A DNA stretch of 64,000 nt, taken from assembly GCF_012489685.1 (NCBI RefSeq), contig NC_080043.1, forward strand, positions 58,674,289-58,738,288. The letters run 5' to 3'. This document shows, one piece after another, positions 45,201 to 53,769 of this stretch. The position numbers were made by a program, and so were the translations under genes. Every line of letters begins with the position of its first letter. Positions within the stretch are counted from its first letter, which is position 1. This stretch comes from Lotus japonicus. Its lineage: Eukaryota > Streptophyta > Magnoliopsida > Fabales > Fabaceae. The notes under the pieces were generated by a model. It was not told the origin of the DNA, did no database searches, and saw nothing but the letters and a program-made list of their open reading frames with translations.

Positions 45201-46243
45201 TGCTGATCTGACTACATGATGATGTTGGAGTAAGAGGCATCACGGGCCGAAATGGCACCACCGTGACTGGTGAAGGGCTGATCCGATGATGTCCATCCGT
45301 TCCGGATTGCATATTGGTTGACTGGGTTAACCTGCATATCATTTCATGCAACATGCATACTGACATAGTTAATAAGTGTGTTTGATACTTGTTAGTTCTA
45401 CTTGATGCATGTTAACTGTGATTTACAGTCGTTATATTCTTTGTGGAAATATGCAACCCTAGGATGTTATCCCTAGCTATAAGCCTAAGTGGCTATTCTC
45501 TTATCTATATCTATTGGTGCTATTATTTATGTAATTCTTTGGAGTTGACCCTCGCGTCTTCTGTGTGTGCTTTGGCGAACAAACGCCCTTTGTCAGATGT
45601 CTTTGGCGGGCTGATTCATGATGGTTCACCCTTCGGGGGGAACTAGAGTTGAGATGCTGGAACAGGAGCGCATCGCGGTAGCGAGAGGAGGACGGATGGT
45701 GTACTTAGACTAGATCGTTCTGAATTCAGGTTCGGGCGACGATCATGCTAGCATGTAGGTTTTAGTGCTGGTGTGAACTCCTCGAGATGGGATTAGTGTA
45801 GGAGTAGAGTCTTAGCTCTGAACGTCATTTGTTTTCCTTGGGGATAGGGTAGTTTCCCACCTATAGCTTTTTGTGTGGTTTCGTTACGGGAATCACAGAG
45901 AGTTGGTTGGACTTAGGAAGTCTTGTTTCAGGCCGATGGGCCAGCTTATTCTCATTTTGAGGGATAGTGTTGCGGACACTTAACCTTTTCTTTTGGTTTG
46001 TACTTTTGCCTACGGGCGCTACTCTTCTATTACCCGTCACTGGAGGTTCACTCGTGACGAGGTTGCTACTTACAGCGGGAGCTGTTTATATATTGTATAT
46101 TAGTTTTATTACTTTTCGCACTTGGGTTTTATTTATTTCAGTCTTGTCTTAGTTATAATCGAAAAAAAAAATATATTCACGTTTTTCCGCATTAAGTTTA
46201 CTTTTGGTTACTAAAGTGACGCCACCGAAATCGGGGTGTTACA
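42281..46243 (+). mobile_element. 3' LTR of element F (3963 bp)
   Basis: Differs from the 5' LTR by only scattered substitutions that I noticed (for example 'tttttgaaaaac' for 'tttttgcaaaac', 'cttctgccgg' for 'cttcttccgg', 'ggggatagg' for 'ggggacagg') and a single-base length change. Confidence 0.92.
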
Positions 46244-46248
46244 AATTA

Positions 46249-46943
46249 CAAGCTTGGAAGCCCTCTCTCACTCTCCTAGATGAATCTCTACCTCTGAATT
46301 TTACAAAGTATCCAAAGATATCCAAGGTTACAAAAGAAAATGACTAAAATCCTATTTATAGGCAAAATTCACGAGTTTGGGCTGTTCCGGGCGCTCATGC
46401 GCCAATTCAGAGCGCCTGAGCGCCAATTCCATGCTGAAAATATGGCCCCTGGAGGTAATTGGCGCCTAGGCGCCAATTAAGCACGCCTAGGCGCCAATTC
46501 CAGAACCCTGGAAAAAGCAATTGGCGCCTAGGCGCCAATGGAGCACGCCTAGGCGCTCTGACTCGCTGGAAAACCTTTTGATCTTCATTTTTACTCCTCT
46601 TTACTCCTCTTTAAGCCTCCCTTCAATTCTCCAAACCTCTAGACACTCCATCTTCAGCTGTTACGACCTGAGAACTTGATGACAAAGCTAGGAAAATATC
46701 TAGAAATTCAGAGGTTAGTTTTGCACAAAGGCTCCAAAACAAGTAGAAATTTCCTATGACTCTTAAACTCTAATAGAATGCAACTAAAGCCCTTATAAAA
46801 CTACAAAATTACTAAACTAATGCAAATGCACAAATAAAAGTAAAAATGCATGAGAATGCATGAAGCACTACATGAGACACAAGAAAAAGACTCAAAACCT
46901 ACAAGGAAATGACCCTAAAAACACTACTAAATCCGGGTCATCA
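46249..46943 (-). mobile_element. Right (5') LTR of element E, second part
   Basis: Resumes 'caagcttggaagccctctctc' directly after the aatta duplication and runs to GGGTCATCA at 46943. It carries the second palindrome cluster (46389-46558). A small tandem 'tttactcctc' occurs twice at about 46589-46608, where the left LTR has a different repeat. Confidence 0.88.
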
Positions 46944-47307
46944 AGCTTACTCTTGGACTTCAGAATCTTCACTACTCAGCTTCTGGACCTTCAGAGCTTC
47001 TTGACCTTCAGAGCTTCTGATCCTTCAGAGCTTCTAGTGAACTGAATCCATATCAGAGCTTTACTATCTTAAGATCTTCTGAAGCTTAATCTACTGTTCA
47101 GATTGAACATAGTAAGTGCGAAAGCGTTGCGGAGGTTACTCTTTGAGCATAGTGCTTCTGAATTATGTGAAATAAGACCAGAGTCATAGCCTGTCATTAG
47201 AACACTCAGAAAACAACGTTAGAGTACCATAATTGCTCATACACAATAGTTAACATGTAATCATCAAAACATAGAATTGTACTACTAGATCAAAACTTGA
47301 TCTTACA
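46944..47307 (-). mobile_element. Element B 5' LTR fragment, right of element E
   Basis: 'agcttactcttggacttcag ...gatcttaca' is collinear with the B 3' LTR (20575-20954). It ends at 47307 and is followed by the cctca duplication. Confidence 0.88.
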
Positions 47308-48601
47308 CCTCAAACATCTCCTCCAACTGAAATCCCACATCCAGATGCCATCCACCGAACTACCTAATTCTTTAATGTTGTTATATTTCTATACAAATAG
47401 TGAAAAAATCCTTGGATATAGATCACAAAGTTTGCGGTTATTGTACCACTTATCAGTAAAAAACAGTGTCACATTTCCTTCCCCAACCTTCTTTTTAACA
47501 TTCCTTTCAAACCATTCCACGTTGCCCTCCAGAAAACAAGACTTCTTTAAATCTTCCCACTAAGTTGACTCCTTTGATATGCTATGTCTACTGTACTTTA
47601 CCCACAAAACCTTCCACCATAAGCTACCGTTCTCCTTCAAAAATCTTTACCTCCACTTACCTAGGAGAGCTAAGTTAAATTCCCCCTAATCTTTAATCCC
47701 CAATTAACCTTCGTCCTTAGGCCAACAGATCTTCTCCCAACTAACCCACGCAATCTTAACACTCCCCTCCAAGCCTCCTATAAGAAGCTCTTCATAATCC
47801 GATGACAATTTTTGATAACCCCCAACGGGGTCTTAAAGAAGGATAGAAAGTGAAGTGGAATGGAATGGAAGATAAGATACTTTTGATGAGGAAAACTCTT
47901 CCCCCGAAGGAAAGTGATTTATTATTCTAAGCCGAAAATACATTTTTCACTCTGCTGAAGACCGGTTCCCAGAATGAAACTTGACGAGGATTACCTCCCA
48001 CCGGCAAGCCAAGGAATTTGAATGACACAGTTGTACAGTTCAAGATAAAGTCAATACTTCTAAGAGTCTGATCATCCACAACCAACCCAATCAAGCTACT
48101 TTTGAAAAAAATCACTTAAGTCCATATACCAGTTCACAACATCTTAGGATGCATTTCAGAGTTAGCACATTTTGAAGGGAAACCTCACCAATGAAAAGAG
48201 TGTCATCTGAAAATTGAACAATAGAGATTGCAATATCCTCCTCCAAAAAGAGTGTCATATGAAAATTGAACCATAGACTGGACTAGTTCCTTGGCTTGAG
48301 ACAAAGACATATTGTTGTTGACTAGGTCCCAATCAGAGTCGCCTAGAATAGTATCTGATACAGAGCTAATATCAAGGTTGGAGTTGACAAACTTTTTTGT
48401 TTTCAAGGGTCACGTTTTCATCCTTCTGAGCCCCAAACATTTCAGAATTTCCTTTTGTGTGTCTGTGCACCCTTTCTCTGCAATCCCACCCTATGGCCAT
48501 CTACTACTCGAAAAAGGAAAACCGAGCCAGTAGCGTCACCTACCACCGAGTTGTTTGCACCGATTCCCTCCACCCTGTCGTCGGCCACCTTCTCTAACTC
48601 C
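47308..48601 (-). pseudogene. LINE ORF1 tail and reverse-transcriptase remnant
   Basis: Reading the minus strand: 48601-48290 appears to be ORF1 C-terminal sequence (LEKVADDRVEGIGANNSVVG). At 48260-48180 comes VQFSDDTLFIGEVSLQNVL, the LINE RT catalytic motif in its FSDD form. At 48115-47927 the frame FKFLGLPVGGNPRQVSFWEP is the conserved RT/thumb region. 47900-47313 is the degraded region before zf-RVT, and it continues at 19739 on the other side of element B. Endonuclease and most of RT are missing, and several stops and frame changes are present. Confidence 0.75.
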
Positions 48602-49683
48602 TGAAGTTGATCAGAGTAGCACAAGAAAGAGGGTTTGAATTGTGCCATCCAAACAATTGGATTTCCAAAAGGTTGAAAGATTCATCATCTTTGTTGAAAT
48701 CTTTGGTGCAGCGGAAATGGATGGCAGGGAAGTAGACGATGCACACAAGAAATTTTATCCTGGTTCACTCCCAAAACGATAGGGCTACATCCAGTCCTTG
48801 GCATCGCCAAGATTTCACTATCAAGTATCAAGGACACACAAGTCTTAGTCTTCTCAAGGCTTCTGACCAAATCTGGTCCCTTAAGGAATTACAACCAAGT
48901 TTGAAAACAGTTTGGGTTTACAGTGTGGTGCTTCTAAACAAGCAAGTGTAAACAGATTTAGAACAATGAATAAATAGATTGCTAAGGAATTCGCTTAAGT
49001 GTATTGCAATGTTGGGTCTTAGCTATTTCTTCCATTCTTCACCCTTTATACACTCCAAGCCTTACGTGATGTTTCCGTTGAAACTGTTGTGGCTTATCCT
49101 CGGTAGGTAGGCAGTCAGAATAGTATATTGTGCTTGTACTTTTGAAAGTGACCCATGTTTTTTTCTTTTGACTTATGATCTTCAGAGGCGCTTCTCATTG
49201 GAACTAGTGAAACTTCTGATCAGAGTCACGAGGTAGCTTAGATCTTCAGAACTTCAAGTCTTCAACATCTGGATCGTTCACTCAGAACTTCTTGTCTTCA
49301 GAGTAGAAGCACTTGGTCTTCAGAACCAGCGTTCTTTGGGTCTTCAAAATCTTCAAGTCTTCTGAGTCTTTGACCGTTCACTCGGAACTTCTGGTCTTCA
49401 GAGTCCTTAGCACTTGATCTTCAGAACCCGTTATCAGAGCTTCGTCTTCAGAAATTCTGAAGGAATATTCTACCGTTCATTAGAACGTAGTTAGTGCAGA
49501 AGCGGATTATTGATCAATGTTTGGTCTTTGACTTCTAATGTATTCATCTTTGAATCAGAATCAGAACCTGTTTGTCAAACACTTAAAAGACAAATTAGAG
49601 TACCAAAATTGTACATCCACAAATATATACTTGTTATCATCAACACCTATAGATGTACAACAGAACCAAATCTTGGTCTTACA
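48602..49683 (-). mobile_element. LTR of element G
   Basis: TGAAG...TTACA ends and the order of blocks seen in the A-D LTRs, with 'ccctttatacactcc' (near 49043) at the TATA-box place of those LTRs. It is strongly diverged from all four. Confidence 0.7.
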
Positions 49684-51410
49684 GAGTATTCTTTGGACCC
49701 TACCTCTCCAGGAAAAACAAGTATTCTTTGAACGCTCCCTCTTCAGGCAAAATGAGTATTCATAGGACTTCTCCTTACTAAGTATTATCATGACTCCTCC
49801 TTTACAACAAGTTTTATACAAGACTTCTCCCAAAACAATCTTTCTCAAGATTGTCTTCTTCTACATAGATATCTTCTTCTAAGAGTGATTGTAGATCAAT
49901 TAAGCCTAGGAACTACAAAGTATTGTTTATCAGATTTGACTCTTGTGCATATACTTTATGTTCTTTTACATAATAGAGGTAGAGAGGATTTGACTCTTAA
50001 CAAGAACTACTCTTCATGTAGAAGCAGACGATGGTTGATATGAAGTGTGAGTCGTAAGCTTCTAGGCGTAATGCTTGTGAGCATACTCACAGGTGAGCGC
50101 GTATCACCAACATTTAAAGTCTTCAGTTCTTTCCATTATACTCCTGAATCTTTTGTTTGATTGATTATAGCCGTTTGAGCTTGTTCTTCATGAAAATTCT
50201 AGCCGTTGGATCAAATGGTACAAACTATACTTGCGTTAGAGCGTGATACTGTTTGATTGAGACTTTTTGCCGTAAAGTTGTAATTTGTCATCTAGCAGGT
50301 AGTATAGGTTTGAACTTCTATCCGTTGGTGTATGAATATGACAATTTGATAGTGACACCACTATTCTTTTATCTTCATCGTAACATTGTGTTAGATCTCG
50401 AGATTTCATCTTTGAAACTTCTACACAAAGCTTTCTTGGCTTTTTCTAAAACGGGAAGTGTGGTTTGACTTTGTAGCTTTCTTTGAATGTGAACGTTCTT
50501 CTTCAGATGATCTTCTACTTCTATCGTCTTCAATCTGCTTCAGACGATCTTTCCTTCATCGTTCTTCAATTCTTCAGATGATGATTCATGCTTCAGTCAT
50601 TCTGCTTTCTTTCAAATGATTTAACTATGAAGCTTATTCTTTTTTCTGTTCTTCTGAAGCTGCAGACTTCGTTTCATGATGGACGTTGTTCCTTTTAGAA
50701 GCTCTACTTCCATCGTTCATGTAGGCTCTAGACGATGCTTCTTGCTTTAGCCATTCTTCTCTCAGAAGATTTGTCTTCTTAGCACATGCTTCATTTCTTT
50801 CTTTAGTTGGTCATTCAGAATGTGTTTGATAGCGTTTGACCAAATCTTCTTCTTCTTCATAAATGGATTGTCTTGTGTTGCCTAAATCAGATAAATATAA
50901 TGCTTGTAGGCATAGACAATAAGCTTTGCTTCAGTTATTCATTTCTTGGTAGAGAGAGAAAGAGGAAACTTTTGATGTTGACATCTGGCATTTGTTTCCT
51001 TGGTCAACATTCCTAAAAGGGCATTACGTGATTTCTCAGCACTTGACTTTCCCTTCAAGAATGTAAGAGATATTTCCATTTGAATATGACGCTTTCTTTT
51101 CTGAACATTGCTTCCCATGATCAGCCTTGAGATAGAAGTTTGAACGTAGACATAGAGCGCAGTGTTCTCAGACGATCAGATAGCTTCACTTGATCTTGCA
51201 TGAGTAGTCTTGAAGATTTATCTTCTTCTTCGTGTATATGCTTGTAGCTTTGGCTTCTCCTTATGAAGATGATCTTGATGATTTGACTCTTCTTGTATCT
51301 TGATCTTCTTTAGCTTAAGTGAACTAATGGATTTGACGTTTCTTTGCTAGTGTATGTGCCTTAAAGCTCTGATCACCCTTGGCTAATCCATGATGTGCGT
51401 TGAAGCTTTG
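49684..51410. other. Element G interior, no gene seen
   Basis: T-rich sequence on the plus strand with many 'cttct/ttcag' words. There are two short 'gagtattctttg' repeats at 49684 and 49720. ORFs are short and without motifs (for example 50253-50468). It may be retroelement-derived; nothing more is supported. Confidence 0.4.
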
Positions 51411-51470
51411 ATCATTCTTCTTCTTCTTCTTCTTCTTCTTCTTCTTCTTCTTCTTCTTCTTCTTCTTCTG
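51411..51470 (+). repeat. CTT trinucleotide microsatellite
   Basis: An uninterrupted run of 'ttc' units (about 18 copies). Confidence 0.95.
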
Positions 51471-51805
51471 GTCAGACCATTCAGTAGATATGATGTTCCT
51501 TTGCTTGTATAGTCTTCCTTGATGCTTTAACTCTTCCTTTGATCTTCTTGTATAGACGATGAGGCATGCTTGACTTCTTTCGCTTGTCTCGTCTTCCTCT
51601 GGTGCTCTTTGTCCTTTCTCTTCTTTTCTTGAGCGTCTCTTTATATAGCCTTATACTTTGAGTAAGAGAAGACAAGGAAAGAAGGCATAAGTATGATTTC
51701 CTGAAATACAATTCACATGTTATATTTAATCACATCACTTATACTCTTGAAAATTTTTATCATTCAAAACATGATAGACGATATAGCTAGTGTTTGAACT
51801 TAACA
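51471..51805. other. Right end of element G
   Basis: Includes 'ctctttatatagcc' (51637-51650), which resembles the LTR TATA region, and the final 'tatcattcaaaacatgat...tttgaacttaaca', similar to the A-D LTR end. This part could be a short second LTR. Confidence 0.4.
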
Positions 51806-53020
51806 ACTCATCCCACCCGACGCCGGCCTCCCCTGCATCACTAGATGCATCTTCGAACTCCTTAGAAGATCAAAATGATTCGCTATCTTCTCCCTTCGAC
51901 GATTGTCATCCATTGCATCTCTCACAGCCCTGAGAAGCAAGTTCTCTGCCATCCTCACCCAGTAAAATCTTTTGTTTAGTCTGAATTTTCTGTAGAGGGA
52001 AATAGGTTTATGCGATGATGTTCTAACACATAATCGAGCAAAATCTAGTATGGCAGAGATTGTGAAATTGTCATCGACAGACACCAAACCACCATAGCAT
52101 TTGGATAAGAAAGCAAAGCAGGTCTTTGTCCAGAGGTGAAGGGGAACACCTTCACACCGGATCCAGGCTAGTCTACGTCGAGGAACAAGATCAGGGTTAT
52201 AAGGGGTTACAGACTCAAAGTGCTCCTTAACCCAGTCATCTTCCTCCTTTAGCCACTACTTCAGATAATAGCCCATGAATCTGTTAAAAGCACCAGATTG
52301 TCACCCAAATATATCGCTTGGGTTGGGTGCGTTCCTACCAGAGAAAAGTATTGTAGCAGATCCTGTAGGTTCTCAACAATTCTCAATTTCCCCACAAAGC
52401 TTCTACTGAGCCATTTTTCCTGTATCACCCCAATCTCAACTTCAGGTATCTTTGTGTCAAAAAGTAGGTGCTCCAGGAGTAGCCCCAGCTCTATTTCCTC
52501 CATGAGTAAGAGCATTAGCATACGACATAAACCCATCTCGACACTCCATGCTAGTCCTAAGGGTAGGTACTCCAGGATCTTTGGGTGTTAAAATCCTTCC
52601 CATACTAACAAGTTCAGCCTTAGCAAACCTCGTAATGTTCACGTGTAGCCTCTTGCCACCGATAAGAATCTGGTCCAACTCGCTTGTGAGCAATGGTGGG
52701 TTAGGGATGTTGAGGAATCTGACAAACCCAATTCTTCTTCCCGATCTATCTCTCTTGTATGGGATGAAGACTTCCCAAATCCTCCCCCATCTCTGAAAGG
52801 ATTTCCAGAGCTCTATCTCTCCAACATTGTCGGAGAAGTTTGAGACAAAGAAGGATGTAATATTGCCCCCTCCTTCACCACGAAACTGTCTCCTAGTGCT
52901 TCGATCCTCTCCTCCAAAGGCCCCTCCTAACCTTCTTACTTTCCATTCACTCCTTCTTTGGTTTCTCTCCTTCCACTCTTTTTCTCTCCACTCACTCTCT
53001 CTCATCGTTAAGGTATCCAC
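51806..53020 (-). pseudogene. LINE ORF1 with RNA recognition motif, frameshifted
   Basis: The first frame (53020-52457, 187 residues) starts MDTLTMRESEWREKEWKERN, is rich in Arg/Glu, then has an RRM at about 54-130 with RNP2-like SFFVSNF and RNP1-like GRRIGFVRFL. RRM-containing ORF1 proteins of this type belong to plant L1-type LINEs. The downstream part changes frame: 52460-52265 reads VIQEKWLSRSFVGKLRIVEN, and 52087-51806 reads ISAILDFARLCVRTS. The frame changes make it a pseudogene. It is interrupted by G at 51806; the joined ends keep the same reading frame into 48601. Confidence 0.7.
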
Positions 53021-53769
53021 AAGATGTACAAGTTGCAGGTACCTCAGGTACGTAGTTTATTAAAAAATCTTTAAACTATTGAATAAACTCTCTTATCAAA
53101 CACTTTTAAAGAGCTTCCAAGCTAGTTAAATAAGCTTTAAGTTAATCAAATAAGCTTTAAGTTTGCTGAAATATTATGCCAAATATAACCTCAGACATCA
53201 CTTTTAAAAATACTCATTCGTGATAATATTATTTTAAAACTTATTTTCCTTTATTTTTATAATAAAGCTTAGTATAACTTTGCACATGCAAGACATATTG
53301 CATGAAGATTAGGCCAACACACATGATACAATAATGTTTTGTTCACAAATAAAATTCACTATCACCTTCACCTTATGGGGTAAAGAAGAAATGAGAGATA
53401 TAATAGATGATACAATAAGAATATATATATATAAAAGAGAGAAATATAAAAAAAAAAAATATGTGAAAATAAGATGAAAGAGAAATATAAGTACTGTGTG
53501 AGCTAAATCAAGCAAAATTAACCATCCAGCTAAGAAAGCCATTCCACTAATTAAGTACACAGAATATATGAGCTTGATTAGTAGTTGACAACATTCCAAA
53601 GAAAACTAGTCACTTCCTTTTTTCGCCCACTTAATTCACTTGTCATAATAGCAGAATTAAAAATAAAAAAAGAAAACTAATGAAAAGAACAAGAAAATTG
53701 TATGGCAAAATGGTTAGTGCCATACTAGTTAGCTTAGTGTCCCTCCCCTCCACCTCTTCTTAGACTCAA
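53021..53769. other. Intergenic, 3' side of the PLETHORA gene
   Basis: AT-rich, with a TA/A-rich stretch (53420-53460) and no supported ORF. It should contain the 3' UTR and poly(A) region of the gene on the minus strand; A/T-rich 'ttttttatttttaattc' (minus) at 53655-53672 is a candidate region only. Confidence 0.6.

Larger units (their letters stand above)
35768..46243 (+). mobile_element. Element F: chromovirus (Tekay/Del-like), gag kept, pol deleted
   Basis: The LTRs at 35768-39729 and 42281-46243 are 3962-3963 bp and nearly identical. The order is PBS, gag, degraded 3' untranslated part, then 'tttcgaggacgaaac...ggagggtagtaa' before the 3' LTR, a tail typical of Tekay/Del elements. It is flanked by aatta (35763-35767 and 46244-46248). 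The protease, RT, integrase and chromodomain are gone, leaving an internal region of only 2.55 kb against 3.96-kb LTRs. The near-identity of the LTRs shows it moved after losing pol, or lost pol very recently. Confidence 0.9.
22245..46943 (-). mobile_element. Element E: non-autonomous Tat/Athila-like LTR element
   Basis: The LTRs begin TGTTGGAAAATCCGCAAGTG (plus-strand reading) and end GGGTCATCA. Left LTR: 22245-22318 plus 32354-33644 (about 1365 bp), split by C. Right LTR: 35103-35767 plus 46249-46943 (about 1360 bp), split by F. The internal region, 33645-35102, has no gag or pol. The PBS at 35079-35096 fits tRNA-Asp, and the 'gcaagtgtacgaatc...accacaggga' LTR terminus is the style of the Tat/Athila branch of Ty3/gypsy. 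It is flanked by agctt on both sides. The lack of coding capacity means it must be moved by another element's proteins. Confidence 0.85.
19745..47307 (-). mobile_element. Copia element B, A-family, internally deleted and multiply interrupted
   Basis: The ends are TGAAGGTATG (19745) and GATCTTACA (47307), flanked by the 5-bp duplication cctca at 19740-19744 and 47308-47312. On the minus strand it has a truncated 5' LTR (47307-46949 plus 22239-22165), a short internal region (22164-20955) and a complete 3' LTR (20954-19745). Gag, pol and PBS have been removed by a deletion that joins mid-LTR to the 3' internal region near 22164. The 5' LTR is split by element E (duplication agctt). Its internal part carries an antisense ORF at 21766-22161. 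Confidence 0.85.
48602..51805 (-). mobile_element. Element G: diverged SIRE-like LTR element or remnant
   Basis: It starts TGAAGTTGATCAGAG at 48602 and ends 'gtttgaacttaaca' at 51805, flanked by actcc (48597-48601) and actca (51806-51810), an imperfect 5-bp duplication. Its first 1082 bases (48602-49683) are LTR-like: they share the 'aattttatcctggttcac' block and the 'caaatcttggtcttaca' end with the A-D LTRs. The last ~60 bases also resemble that LTR end. No gag or pol can be recognised between. Confidence 0.55.
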
